64,000 bases of DNA from Glebionis coronaria (GCA_025667525.1 CM046875.1:528513079-528577078); one strand, 5' to 3'. Shown: positions 1-12,856, counted from the stretch's first letter. The notes: generated from the letters alone by a model not told the origin. Translations and numbers: made by a program.

Positions 1-1
1 C

Positions 2-1470
2 CTAGTTATGACCATTAGCTTGGACCTACCCAAGCAGATATTAGAGGCTCAACTCCAAGCACAGAAGCCTGAAAACATTGGAAAGGAAGACATAGGAGGG
101 ATGCTTAGGACAGATCTAAGCAAGGAGAAATTAGAAGCCAGAGCAGACAGAACATTATGATTGCACGGGAGAAGTTTGTTACCATGTTACAGAGACTTGA
201 GAAACGTGATCATGCACGAATCTCATAAGTCTAAGTACTCCATACATCCCGGATCTGAAAAGATGTATCAGGACGTGAAGAAATTATATTGGTGGCCAAA
301 CATGAAGGCAGACATTGCCACATACGTGAAGAAATGTCTGACTTATGCCAGAGTAAAGAAGGAACATCAGAGACCATCGGGTTTATTAGTCCAACCCGAA
401 ATAACAAAATGGAAATAGGACAACATCACCATGGACTTCATTACCAAACTTCCTACTTCATCTCACGCTTACGATACAATTTAGGTAATCGTTGACCGAC
501 TCACAAAATCAGCTCATTTCCTCCCCATAAGAGAAAATGACACCCTGAACAAGTTAGCCAAGTTGTATCTAAAGGAAGTTGTGACTAGACATGGTATACC
601 AGTCTCAATCATCTGTGATCGAGATGGTAGATTCACGTCAAACTTTTGGAAAGATTTTCAATGAAGTTTAGGAACGGACTTGGACATGAGTACCGCATAT
701 CATCTGCAGACTGACGGTCAGAGTGAACAAACAATCCAAACCCTGGAAGACATGTTGAGGGCATGCGTGATCGACTTTGGAAAAGTATGGGTCGAACATA
801 TACCATTAGTTGAATTCTCCTACAACAACAGCTACCATGCCAACATCAAGGCAGCACCATTTGAGGCCCTCTATGGCCGCAAGTGTAGATCACCCGTGTG
901 CTGGGCAGAGGTGGGGGAATTTCAGCTGACTGGACCCGAACTGATCCAAGAGACTACTGAGAAGATCACTCTCATCAAACAACGAATTCAAGCTGCCCAG
1001 GATAGAAAGAAGAGCTATGCTGACAGGAAACGGAAACCTATGGAATTTGCAATAGGTGGCCGTGTTATGCTAAAGGTATCACCTTGGAAGGGCGTTGTAC
1101 GATTTGGGAAACGTGGGAAGTTAAATCCACGTTACGTAGGACCTTTCAAAGTGACCGCTAGAATAGGTCAAGTCGCTTATCGTTTAGAGTTTCCCCAACA
1201 ATTGAGCCGGGTACACTCTACATTCCATGTCTCGAACCTGAAGAAATGCTACGCGGATGAACCGTTAGCCATGCCATTGGAGGAAGTCCACTTTGATGAA
1301 AAATCCAATTCCTAGAAGAACCGGTAGAAGTCATGGGGAGAGTAGTCAAGAAACTAAAGCGAAGCCAAATCCCGTTAGTTAAGATACGATGGAACTCTAG
1401 GAAAGCTCATGAGTTCACTTGGGAACGAGAAGACTCGTTTAGAGCTAAGTACCCACACCATTTCACCTGA
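2..1470 (+). pseudogene. Ty3/gypsy chromovirus (Tekay/Del-like) integrase and chromodomain, broken
   Basis: This is the C-terminal end of a gypsy pol polyprotein; its 5' part lies left of the window. It starts in the RNase H-integrase linker, followed by the HHCC zinc region ([12 protein letters not shown]; the CxxC reads CLTY, so the second Cys is lost). The integrase core has all three catalytic positions: D in TMDF, D in ICDRDGRF and E in TDGQSEQ. The GPY/F-like section ([10 protein letters not shown]) and a chromodomain-like tail (KVRW-type IRWNSRKAHEFTWERED) follow. In-frame stops lie at 158, 416, 482 and 662, two of them TGG-to-TAG changes, and a frameshift near 1300 separates the chromodomain. 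The natural stop is TGA at 1468. An LTR begins 53 bp downstream, as expected for the 3' end of a gypsy element. Integrase would insert the cDNA and the chromodomain would target heterochromatin. The family is clear; the exact lineage is my judgement. Confidence 0.9.
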
Positions 1471-3605
1471 GCAGTAACGTCATCATAAGCTTTGAGGACA
1501 AAGCTAAAATAACGGGTTAATGTTGTAAAACCTGTAAATTTCAGGTTTTGACTATGTCATCATTGTACACGTCACCTCATGATATCTATATATATTACCA
1601 CCTTTACATGAAATCTTCTGAGCAGTCATATGCATCATACATGAGCATACATTAGTTTAATCATCAGAACATGTAAACATTAGATCACATAGCATTATAT
1701 TATGATTATGAGTATTTAATCATAAGGACACAGCCACATTTTTATGACTACGTTATATGAGCATGCGGGACAGTAAACAATCATTTCTTTTGGGACATTT
1801 AAGTCACCTGAACACATGATCATAAGCATTCATCATACTGATTTATAAAAATCCAAACTCATGATCACAATTAATAACATTTACCTAAGAAATATTTTAA
1901 GATTTAAAATATATATTTATATATTTTTCCTTCCTCATGAACGATACTACGATGCGACATCAACTACTATTATTATTAAACAATACAATTAACCATTCTA
2001 ACTTGTTTAAATTAAGTTGTCTCGCTTTTTATAAAGTAAATTATACTCTCATTTAATTATGACAATACTTTCACCAAGGATTCCAAACTTAACCTAAATC
2101 GACCTAGACTTAAACCTACTGATACAATACTATACCTAAACACCTATTAACTATACTTAGACACTAGATTTAAACCTAAAACTATCTTAGACTCACTAAC
2201 TAGCCGAATAAATACACCATACACAACTATACCTACTTGTAACCTTTATCAAATATACATTTGACTTTCCAGACTTTGTACAACACACTCTCATTAAATC
2301 ATACACTATTTAGCTCACTCCTTCCCTTTTGACTAGCCAAAACCGTCGGCTATAACCCAAAACCAAGACCTTATGTACATTTTTGCATTTAAGGAAGGTA
2401 CTAACTAATATCTAGACTTAGATATTTAAATGCTTAACACAAAGACATCTAGCACTCCCTTCCTTCCCTTTAGACATGTGAATGAACCACACCACACAAG
2501 CAAAATGCAATGTACAACACTTCCCTTAAATGCTAACACTATACAAGTCCTAAATGTCCCCTTGGCTTGCATATATGCGACGGCATGAGGCTAGTTGGGG
2601 TCAAGTGTACATTGTTGCTCATTAAGACTTGGTACAAACCTAGTACCACAATTGTACCCCAAGATCACATCATATCTAGCCACAACCTCACTCTTGCCGT
2701 GGCATTTCCCTAAGCCACATAAACTATCCTTAACTTGATATTTATCAAGCACTTGAACTTCACTCTCTACTTACACATCCATATTTAGATATCTCCTCAC
2801 AAAACGCCTAGAAAAAACCCAAGCATTTACTCTTACAAGTTCTTGGTCTTCTCAAGCATTTAGTGAAAGTTTGTACAAGATATTTAACATTCAAGACGAG
2901 CCAGGGCTATCCTAGGTCACGTCTTAGAATAACCCCGCGCCTAGAAGTCTTAGTCCCATAACCATTTACCGCGTTTTCTACAAATAAGTAAGTACAAGAC
3001 TTCCTTGAATCCATTTCAATCTTTTCTTATTCCTCCTCACAGGTCATGCATGTATAAACTTAGGAAACAAATCCATGTTTGCATGCACACGTAAAACTAT
3101 CACGAATCAAACCCCAAACACCCTATAAGCCTACGGCTTATTAAGTTTCGTGGGTAGATTCACTAGAAATCCTTAGATTAGGAAGAACTAGTTGGACACC
3201 TTGCTTAAAAGAAACCTAGATAAGCCTTGACTAGTAAATATGTGCTATATACAAACTATGAGCTCAAACAAGTAAGCCTTAAGGCTCGTCTTATTATTAA
3301 GCCGAGTGTAACCCTAGTGTATTAAGACCATTTAAATGAGCACAAGTTGATTAGGAGTAAAGGACTTATTAGTAAGTTGGTACCCTAGATAAGCTAACCA
3401 ATATAAGCCCATAAGTTATATAAGCCGAGACATGAAAGCTTATATAAGCAAAGTCACATAAGCCTAAAACATATATAAGCCGTGACATATAAGCCCACTA
3501 TTAGCCTAATAAATAAGCCCATAAGCCCAAGAAGTAAATATTAGATTAATTAACATACTTAGTGAAATTACTAGTTACTTAAACAAGCCCAAAGGTTAGG
3601 CCCAT

Positions 3606-4322
3606 TGATAGGTGTGTAAACACCCATCCTTTTACCACTTAATTCTGGCTAAAACAAGACCAAAACACGTATTTAATATCATTTGTTTGGAATTATGCGT
3701 AGTTTTTGTGTTTATTGTGTTTTCAGAGCTAACCGGATGAATATTAAAGAAAACATGGGATTGCACGGGTTTTATCAAGGAAAAAGACTAAAGACGAAGT
3801 CTATTGTCCAAGAGATGCAAAAGATTTGAAGTCAATGGGCCTATTTGAAGATTTATCGAAGAAAAGGACCAAAGACGGAAGATCTACATATGTCGAAGAA
3901 ACTCAAGTCTATTTAACGAAGAAATTAAAAGACGAGTTGAATTTAATCGACAACAAATCCCGAATCGGAATCGAAAACGTCAAATTTTCTGAAAAGACGA
4001 GAAGACAAGAAGAAAGGGAGAAAGCCCACTCACCAACCAACCACTAGGACTATATATAGGGTTTTCCTTCACATTTTAGGAGCTAGCTTTCATTTTTTTC
4101 TTTCCCCAGTTTCTTAGGATCGGTTCATCACCAACACCATTAGGGTGTTTGGTGATTTTAATATTTCCTTTCAATCTTGTAACTCTTAATCATTACTCTT
4201 GTTACTTTTACATCAATCTTTCAATCCAATCTTTGTTCTTCATCATCTTCTATTGCAAGTTCTTAAGTTTTCTATTTGATTCAAGTTTGATCTTAAAAAG
4301 TTGTTGATTTAGTGTTTTCTCA
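3606..4322 (+). mobile_element. Solo LTR of an Athila-like element, 717 bp
   Basis: It is flanked by the direct repeat CCCAT (3601-3605 and 4323-4327), starts TGATAGGTG and ends TTTTCTCA, giving canonical TG...CA ends. The 5' half matches the reverse complement of the Athila LTRs at 11380-12856 and 20309-21784: the opening hairpin, the stretch containing AAACATGGGAT, and the run from AAAAGATTTGAAGTC to AGACGAGTTGAAT are shared. A TATA box (CTATATATAGG) lies near 4050. A single LTR with one target duplication is the product of LTR-LTR recombination. The 73-codon ORF at 3826-4047 is LTR sequence read by chance. Confidence 0.85.
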
Positions 4323-4439
4323 CCCATTAATCCAAACAGTGACCCTATTGGGCCAACCAAGCCCAAAACTACTTTTGGGAGACTTTTTGTGCCTTGTAGT
4401 CATTTGGTGAAAGTTATAGTCAAAATTGTAACTTAATAA

Positions 4440-4890
4440 AACTATTAAATATGTTTCATGACTTTTAAAGAACTTAAAGGACCAAAACTGCCATTATCGA
4501 AAGTATAGGGTGCGTTTGTGTGGAAACCGTGGGCTAAACAAAACCACAAGGACTATATGTGCCATTTTGAAACTTAATACAAGCCCTTGCTTTCTCTTTA
4601 AACATTTCGACACTTCAAGGACTACAAGTGTCACTTTTGAAACTTGTTACAAGCCCTAAAAACTCTATTATAAATTTTCGAGACTTAAAGGACCAAATGT
4701 GTCATTTGGGAAACTTATTACAAACCCTAGGTCACTTTTGTGCTTCTAATACATATTTTCGAAACATTAGGGACTAGTTGTGCCATTTTGGAAACTTAAA
4801 ACAAACCCTAGTCCCACATTAATTATTCTGAGACTTAGGGGGGGTGTTTTGTCATTTTCTCAAAGTTTTATAAGCCCTAGGGGCATTTTT
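4440..4890 (+). repeat. Degenerate ~75-bp tandem repeats in the LTR
   Basis: Five or six diverged units carry the theme AAGGACTA...TGTGCCATTTTGGAAACTT...ACAAACCCTAG. Spacing is about 60-80 bp and identity is moderate. They lie between the solo LTR and the 3' end of the chromovirus LTR. Confidence 0.6.
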
Positions 4891-6194
4891 GAAAATAAAT
4901 ATAACGGACAAGGACTAACAACGCAATATACTTAACGAATGAAACTTTAAAGGTTATTTTTGTAAGTTATTATACTACAAGGACCCGCGTGTAAATTTAA
5001 TTTAGTTGAAGGTATCAATAAATTATTTTATTAATAAATTAAATTAAGTCATTTTAGGTAATTAAATAAATTATTAAGATTTATTTACGAAACCTTACAA
5101 ACCGACAAATCACATTTAATATATTTAATGCCTTAAGAAAATTAATAGAATATTAATTTCTTACAATTATTTAAAGTAGATAAAAATCTATTTATTTAAT
5201 TTATAACCCTTTTATTTGATAATCTAAATATATTTTTAGAGACTAAAAATATATTATATGTATTTGGCAGCACATTATAAATTGAAATACTTATACCATC
5301 GTAACAACTTATTAATTCGTGATCATGCATTTTCATTCGTACATTTACCATGCATTATTCTGCATCTACTAAGTCATTTAAATTACTTAGGTAATTTTAT
5401 CACTTCGTGATCATACTGTGCCAGTTTATTCAGTGACATCATCCCTACATCAGTACCACTAAGGTGAGTTCATGGCCCCATCCTTACTGTTTTATAACTG
5501 GGGGAGAAAACATACAAAAACAATATATTTAAATATGCAAACATGCACAGACAACAAACAAATTTTTTTTCCTATTGTTTGCCCCATTCCCGTGGACTGT
5601 AATAGTTAATAATGTAGCGCGAAATGTATGAATAGATCTATTCGGGTATTGACAACAGCCGGCCTACGTGACTTGCTATCACGAAACGCCTAGGCCAAGC
5701 AACATGTTTATTTCATTTTCGGACTGAGGGAAACAACATCAGGATAGACCCAAATGGGCGTACTGAGCATCATGTCTAGCTTCAATTACAGGGCAGTAGG
5801 AACTACTATAGTATTGGGCTATGATTGTCCTACTATGATCGTGGTGTTTGGCATATCAGTAATTTATTTATTTAATTAAACATGTGAATTCACCAACCTC
5901 GTGTTCTCCCCCACATTTTACTTTATATGTTTTCTCAAGAAAATAAGCAGGTTCATGCATTGGATTCCAGCATTATAGGAAGCATCATGTTTACCATCGG
6001 GCTGGGATATTTACTTCAGTTTTATAATAAATGTGGTTTTCAGACAAAATACTAAGTGTGTACAATTAATTCATGTAGTATGTTTTAAATGACTATTATG
6101 ATCATTGCTCTATATACTGTGTGCTATCGATCCACCCAAGTAACGCCCCAAGTACTATTCCACTGCATTTGACCATCATGGGGGTATTACACAT

Positions 6195-6614
6195 ATGTTG
6201 TATTGTGTTGCAACTTCCACCCCATACAACCTTGTATTTTTCATAGTTAGAAGAATTAACTTTGTTCTCCTTAAGTCTCACTCGAGTCTTCCTTTTGCTA
6301 TGATTCTCTCTCGCCTTCTTAGAAAAGTTATTCTTGACTTTCCACCTTTAAATGTATCATCATTTTGCTCCGTTGATCGTGTTATGCTTCCCATTGAAGG
6401 GAACCTTTCACTTGAGCCTAAGTGTGATTCAAATGAAGATGGAAATGTTCATCAAGTGGATTCTCATATCATTGATGACGACTCTTCCCTTAATTCAAAT
6501 GACCCTTTGTCATTCACTCTTTCTCAATTTTCATCTCTAGAAATTGGTTCCGATTATCAATTCTATCTTAAGCATTGTCTTCTAGAGAACATAAGGAAAG
6601 GATCAAGGCAATAG
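6195..6614 (+). CDS. Unrecognised ORF, 139 codons
   Basis: An ATG-initiated open frame begins 3 bp after the chromovirus LTR and ends TAG/TAA-free until 6614. The N-terminal ~50 residues are hydrophobic (LVFFIVRRINFVLL, MILSRLLRKVILDF); the rest is acidic and serine-rich (SNEDGN, IIDDDSSLNSND). I recognise no domain. The frame starts right at an element boundary, so its first codons may be fortuitous. It could be the 3' end of a retroelement ORF, because an Athila-like LTR seems to start 28 bp after its end, or a remnant of host sequence. I do not assign a function. Confidence 0.25.
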   Translation: MLYCVATSTPYNLVFFIVRRINFVLLKSHSSLPFAMILSRLLRKVILDFPPLNVSSFCSVDRVMLPIEGNLSLEPKCDSNEDGNVHQVDSHIIDDDSSLNSNDPLSFTLSQFSSLEIGSDYQFYLKHCLLENIRKGSRQ

Positions 6615-6641
6615 AGAAATGTTCATGAAATAAAGTGAGTT

Positions 6642-9600
6642 TGATGAGATGGCATTTATACATGATCTCATCGTTCTTTTTGGATTTTAAATGCATAAAA
6701 ATGTCATAAAATACCATATATATGCTTGTGTTTGTTTACTTGTGTATTTTAGGTATGGATATCGTGAAAAAGACAAAAGATCACAAGAAACAAGGAAAAA
6801 CGGACACGAGAAACGAAGCCGTACAAAGAGCCGAGCCCTAGTTCATGAATTATCCAACATTTACCCTTGAAGACTTGAAGATATGCAAGATTGATCCTCA
6901 AACAATGAAGAAATGACACTTGAAACCCTTGTTAATTCATAATTACAAGTTTGGTCCCTTAAGTTTGTCAAAATTGCAAAAAGGTCCCTCAACTTTGAAG
7001 AAATGGCAAGATTAGTCCCTCATCAAATCTAATTTGCCAATTATAGTCCCTCATGGAGTCAAAGTTACATTGAAGACCTTTGAAGATCAACAAAGTCCAA
7101 AATCAGTCCCTCAAATATGAAAACATGGCAAAAACAACCCTTGATATCTTTTTGGAAAAGTTTTATGCCAAAAATGAGAAAAGGGAAACTTTCATTACAA
7201 AGGGAATACGTTTAAGTGGGCTAAAAAACTTGTTATACAATTATTCCCAAAGAACAAGGGCCAAAGGTGTCTATTTGAAACATTCAAACTGAAAATGCGC
7301 CAAACAAACACCTTTCCCCCAAAATCGGATCAAAACCTTATTGTTTACCATTCATCCCACCCAGTTTTTACTTCACTTAAAACAAAGGGTAAACTCCAAT
7401 TACCTTGGCACATGTGTGATTCACACATGCAGAAACCTATCCCACATATAATACCTTCACCTCCACTCACCAAAGGGTCCCACACCCAAAACCGTTTCAC
7501 CCATCACATGACAACTTATTCCCCAAGGACTGCCACGTGTCAAGATCAACAGCCAATACTCTTTGCTTCACTCCAAAGCTATTTTGAACGGTTTTGATCA
7601 TTTTGGACAGCTCACATCAAAGAATCGTCTAGAAGACCTCAAGGACAATATTGGGAATTCAGTTCTAGGGTTTATGAATAGTGCTTTGTATCCATTTGCC
7701 TATAAAAGGAGACCTCAACCTGTGAGAGTCCCTTTGTTCCAGATTTTGGCTATCAATCTTTGTAATTCCTTTTTAAGTTAAATAAAATTTGAATTTCATA
7801 AAATCTTTGAATTCTCTTTTGTGTTTATTAAAAGTTGGTGTTAGAATAGCCTTAATCTGAGTTCCATTTGATCATTAAGACCTACCTTAATCTTGTGGTT
7901 AAGGCACATCTTTGTTTGAAGGTTTTCAAGGTTCAAAATCCTTGAAATCCTAGTTTCTATTTTGGCTATATACTTGTACTAACCCTTAGCCAACAGCCTT
8001 AAGCTCCTTCAAGCTTGTTGACACCAAGCCTGAGAAGAGTTATAAGCTCTTGGTTGAGTTGTTTGCTTATTTGTGTTGAAGAAATTTCATAATCAAATTC
8101 TTGTTCTACTTTGAACAACAGCAGGATTATATCTTCCTTCTTGAAGAACCTTGGTCTTGTTCTAGTTGTTGAACAGGGTCCAAGGAGCATAGCTGGCCCT
8201 CCTAGGATGTCGTGGAGGGCAGGTATAATCCTTGATTAAGTTTCCTCTAAAAATTTCATGTTACTGCCTGTTTTGGATTTGGTGCTTTGATTTTGTGTTC
8301 TTGTGTTTAAGGTTGTGATCTTAGTGTTTGATTCTGTTAGTTGTCACCTAGGAAGTGTTTTTGATTCATAAAATCAGTAGGTTATTAGTTAAAATCACAA
8401 GTTGCTTTGAAAAATGGTAGATTAAGGGTTGTTTGAGATAACAGCTTGATTTGGATTTGTGTGATTTTGAGTTGATGCTTTGTGGTGCATTGGGTTGGAA
8501 CCTGTTTCATAAGTGTTAAGTATCATTTGTCTGCAAGTTTTATGGTTTGAAACACCTAGATCTTAAAAAGGGCTATAAAATCTTTGTTACTTGATAAAAT
8601 TGGTTGTGGCTTAAGGGACACCTAGATCTAACCATAGACTAGGGCTAACAAGTGATTAAACCTAGTTAATAACACTAGGGAAAGAGATTTGAGTGCTTGA
8701 AATTGGATCTGTGGTCAATTAGATCAGCAAAGTGTGCATGAGTACTTGTAGTTCATATCAGAAGGTGTAATTTGCTTTGATCTTGTTCATTACTTTGATT
8801 TAGTGGCTGATTTAAGTTTGTGTATGCTTAATCATAGTTTATATAGCTTGTGTATGCATCTTGTTGAATTTGGAGTGCTTATTCTAGCTTAAAACTGCTT
8901 AAGTGTTCATAACAGCTTATATTCCATGTCTGTGCTATATATGTGGACTGTTTGATTAATCTGGGCTTATTGTGTGAACCAATTTGTGATTTCTTTGTTG
9001 ATATAGACTCCTTGTGATTCATTGATCACAAGGGTGCCCTTGTTTCCATTTGAATCCAACTAGATCTCTCTAAAAAGCTTGGTCAAATAGTCAAAGCAGT
9101 GGGAACTCCTTTCCCCTGCTGCTAGCCACTGCTAGTGTATTTTGGTGTTCAGCTTATCAATAAGCTATAATAGCTTATTTTAACCAGCAACAACTTGGAT
9201 TTTGTAATAGGTACTCATTATTTGACCCATTTGTTCATACTGGAGCATTTGGTGGGTTGACTTTAGGGTTTGACTAGAGAACCAACTTAATTGACTTTTT
9301 CATAAGTGCTTATTGGCTTATTCTGGCTTATTGGTTTTGCTTATTGGAATTTTGTTTATTGTGTTGGCTTATTGAAGTCATTTGTGACATTTTGCAAGTT
9401 GAATCAAGTCCTGAGGTGCCCTATATCTCAAACCCGACTATTTTGTCATTTTGTGGATTTGTACTTTGCTTATTTCTGGCTTATTGAGTGTGCTTTTTCA
9501 AAATTTCTTTTTACAGATCTCTTTAGTATCCCAAGAGAAGGTTGTGTGTTAAATTAGAGCTTATGGCATTGGCTTATTGCTTAATGGGCTTAATGGCCCA

Positions 9601-10576
9601 ATAAGGATAAGCTGTTTGCTTAATAAGCTGTGATAAGCTCACTTTCAGCTTTTGGGCCTTCGGAGTTTTGTGTTTAGAATTGAATTTTGAGTCAGATAGG
9701 GATTTTCCAAGTCAATTGGGCCAAGTTTGACTTTTTGGGCTAAAAAGCCCATTTGTGTTGACTGATTTTGGTTTTGGCCCATTTGAGGGCCCAATAGGGG
9801 TATTCTGGTCATTTCACTTTCATTTTCTATTTAATTAGGTCAAAATAAACTAGTTTGCAAGTTTTTATAATTTTTTATAATTTTTGGATTTTTAATATTA
9901 TTTTAATATTATTTTATTATTATTTTTCAAATTTCACATTTTTGCATTTTTTATATTTTTCTTAGCTTAAATACATTAAAATAGGAATTTTGCAACTTTT
10001 AGATTAATTTTATCATCTTTAGATTAATTTTTATAATTATTTTAAGTTTTAATAGTTTTTAAATCATTTTAAATAGTTTTTATTAGTTTAAAAATTTCTA
10101 AAAATAGTTTTTAATCTTTTTAGGTCATTTTAGAGGTTTAACAATTGAAAAATCTTTATTTGGGCCTTTTGATAATTAATTTGATTTTTAGGGCTTTAAT
10201 TAGCATTTAAAAATTAAATATTTAATTAATTAAAAGGGTTGAAAAAGTTTTGATCATTAGTAAACTCTTAGTTTATTTATTTTGATTTTTGGTGAATTTT
10301 TGGTAATTTTTAGAATTAATTTTTATTTTAGCTTATTTTACGGTTTTACGGTAAGTCGTAGTAGTAATTAATTTCACTTCTTCGTCATCCTCTTTTCTCA
10401 TCCCTTTCTAACCAATATTAATCTCAAACCAATTACGAATTACTCACACACATATACCTCCTTGGGAAACGAACTTGAACTTCATTGGGTCATTAGTGCT
10501 TGATTTTCCTAAATCATCACTTAATACTTTCCCTATTTACGCTCTTTTTCCTAAAAGACGTAATTTACTCCAATCA
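6642..10576 (+). mobile_element. Tentative Athila-like solo LTR, ~3.9 kb
   Basis: The start TGATGAGAT is followed 14 bp later by ATCTCATC, the same opening-hairpin layout as the other Athila-type LTRs here. A TTTTAGG-type run then leads into a purine-rich stretch, as in the Athila LTR at 20309-21784. A TATA box (CTATAAAAGG) is near 7700. The proposed end AATCA at 10576 is chosen because the next five bases (GAGTT) repeat the five before the start (6637-6641). No primer-binding site or pol sequence is visible inside. The interior has repeats of the type 'gtccctcaa' near 6950-7060 and many GCTTATT motifs at 8880-9650. The right end is uncertain; only the left end is reasonably supported. Confidence 0.4.
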
Positions 10577-10581
10577 GAGTT

Positions 10582-10784
10582 GAAGTGTCGCTCTTAGTTG
10601 TTGCCAGGATTGTAACTCGGACTATGTTTCTTTTCTCTTTATTTAGATTCGGATTTGTTTAACTAACACTTTTTGTTTGGATTGCTTAATATTTTAATCC
10701 TATTGTGTTCATGTGATCGATGTTTCGATTCACATGACTTTGTGCAAATTATTTGTTAGTTAGCTATCTAGATTTTGGTTAGTA
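10582..10784. other. Unassigned sequence left of the SIRE insertion
   Basis: There is no ORF and no recognisable repeat terminus. This stretch was contiguous with 32539 onward before the minus-strand SIRE element inserted at GTCTA. Confidence 0.5.
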
Positions 10785-10789
10785 GTCTA

Positions 10790-11379
10790 TGTAGAAACTA
10801 GAAAGGGGGGGTTGAATAGTTTCTTAAATTTACTTGTTAAAGGTTGGTTTTAAAAAATCCTTTTTCAAAAACTTAAGCTTGAGTATTTATGTGAAACCTT
10901 CTTATACACAATATGAACAAGGTATAGTGCAACTAAACTAATAATCACAAGTATAAAGAATAATGAATGTAAAGAGATAAGGGAAGGAAAGATCAAACCA
11001 AACACCAAGGATTTATAGTGGTTCGGCAACGAAGCTCACTCCACGTTCCTACTCCACTCCTCGAGTACTACTTACTCGAGAGTTCACAAATCAACAAGCT
11101 TCTTAAGGTGGAGAAACCGTACACAACGTCGCTTAACCAATTTCCGACTCTAAGCTAAAAGTCGAGCCCTAATCTTAGCTAGGACCAATCTACACCAATA
11201 TACTTTGAGGACTAAGTATTAACCTTAATACATACACAACTTCCAAATAGACACAACCACTTGGATCTTCACAATAATGACACAACAATAACTAAGTAAG
11301 TTTGGATCTTCAATAGATCTTTGAGGTAGACACAACACTTCAAGAATGATAGTGTGCTTCTCTTTGCACTTTGTGAGGA
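10790..11379 (-). repeat. SIRE 3' LTR, distal part (R/U5 side)
   Basis: It matches 31312-31904 of the 5' LTR closely and ends TTTCTACA in element orientation. It is separated from the rest of the LTR (21790-22428) by the Athila. GAGGA at 11375-11379 is the left copy of the Athila target duplication. The two LTR parts together make 1229 bp, against 1222 bp for the 5' LTR. Confidence 0.92.
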
Positions 11380-12856
11380 TAATACAAGGTTTTTAGCCAA
11401 GTATAAAATAAATTCGTTCCAAGTCTTTTCGAATTGATTACAAGTTGAAAGTGCGACTCAATTGTTCTTGGTGGAAAGTAAAAAGGTTTGGTTATCTATT
11501 TTATCTAAAAGTGAAATGCGCAAAATAATAACAATAAGCTAAAAGCAATTATGAAAATGTTGTTGAGTAAAATTAAAGCTTTAAAAATTCAACTAAAAAT
11601 TACTAGAAAAATAAAAAAATTACAAAATCAAAGTAAAAATTACTCATTCAGAATAATGCATTCGTTCGGGAAAAAGGGCTTCGTTCGGGAAAAATAAGTT
11701 TGTTCGGGAAAATTGGATTTGTTCGGTAAAATGGAATTGGTTCGGAAAAGTCAAACTTGTTCGGAATAAATGGTTCGTTCGGGAAAATTCATTCGTTCGG
11801 TAAAATCAGTTGGCTCGGAATAAATACTCGTTCGGTAAAACTGATGTTGGTTCGGAATAACTGGGCTCGTTCGGTAAAATTGATTTGTTCGGTAAAAATA
11901 AAATTGGTTCGGGAAAATCAAACTGGTTCGGAATAAATGGTTCGTTCGGGAAAAAGGAAATACTCGTTCGGAATAAATTCTTGGTTCGGTAAAAAGGGGG
12001 AAAACAGAAACAGCGAAGAACAAGGAAAAAATGGAAGCACGAATTTAAGCTAAAATCAACCAAGTTAAATCCAAATATTCAACCAAACTGACCACTAATC
12101 ATCTACTAATGATAAATCATCAAACCAAATCAATAAAACTCAAAACCCACTTGATTTTAGAAAACCAAAATCAACCAAATCAAAACTTAGAAACTTAGAA
12201 TCAAAAAGAAAAGAAGAACAAGATTAAATGAAAGCTTATATTAAAAATTAAGATTCAAACAAATAAAGATAAAAATCAAACTTACATGAATGGATTGAAG
12301 GATGAAGAAAAGTGCCAAACACCCTAGTGGTGTTGGTTTCTCCGTACAAAAGAAAGAAAGAAAAAATAAAACTAAAAACTAGTCTAAAAAATGAAGGGTG
12401 GAGGCTATTTATATGTGTGGTGAAAGTTTGGTGAGTGGGCTTTTCTCCATTCTTTTTGTCTTCTCGTCTCTTTAATAAAGTTGACGTTTTCGACTTCGAT
12501 TCGGGATTTGTCGATGAATAAATTCAACTCGTCTTTTAATTTCTTCATTTAATAGACTTGAGTTCTTCGACATACATAAATCTTCCGTCTTTGGTCCTTT
12601 TCTTCGATAAATCTTCAATTAGGCCCATCGACTTCAAATCTTTTGCACTCTTGGTCTTTTGACTTCGTCTTTTCTCGTTTTCTTCGATAAAAGCCCGTGA
12701 TATCCCATGTTTTCTTCCTTTTTCATCTTTTGGTCCTAAAACACAATAAAAACACAAACCACGCATAATTCCGACTTTTACGACATAAAATACACGTTTT
12801 GGTCTTGTTATTATTGGAAATAAGTGGTAAAAGGATAAGTGTTTTCACACTTATTA
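11380..12856 (-). repeat. Athila 3' LTR (1477 bp)
   Basis: In element orientation it runs TAATAAGTGTG...CCTTGTATTA, so the ends are TA...TA instead of TG...CA. The PPT (GTGTAGGGGA) lies at about 12860-12870. A TATA-like box (CATATAAATAG) is near 12408. ORFs at 12545-12766 and 11751-12063 are LTR sequence read by chance. Confidence 0.95.
11640..11995 (-). repeat. ~18-bp tandem array in the Athila 3' LTR
   Basis: About 18 imperfect units of 17-21 bp are built on GTTCGG(T/G)AAAA or GTTCGGAATAA (plus strand). The array stays open in more than one minus-strand frame and gives repeated PNE/PNQ/RTS-type peptides. The equivalent array in the 5' LTR is at 20575-20930. Confidence 0.9.

Larger units (their letters stand above)
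1524..6191 (+). mobile_element. 3' LTR of the plus-strand chromovirus
   Basis: The LTR starts TGTAAAACC just after the integrase gene and ends GGGGTATTACA. These termini match the 37851-40827 chromovirus LTR (TGTAAAACCC...GGGGTGTTACA), which fixes both ends. It is about 4.67 kb, or about 3.95 kb without the solo LTR nested at 3606-4322. The other LTR is outside the window, so no target duplication can be checked. The interior is AT-rich and non-coding, with ATAAGCC-rich sequence at about 3380-3540 and degenerate tandem repeats at about 4440-4890. Confidence 0.75.

Noticed and set aside
12545..12766. 73-codon ORF, repeated at 21473-21694 and 3826-4047
   Set aside because: It is shared Athila LTR sequence, present wherever the LTR is, with no start or domain evidence.
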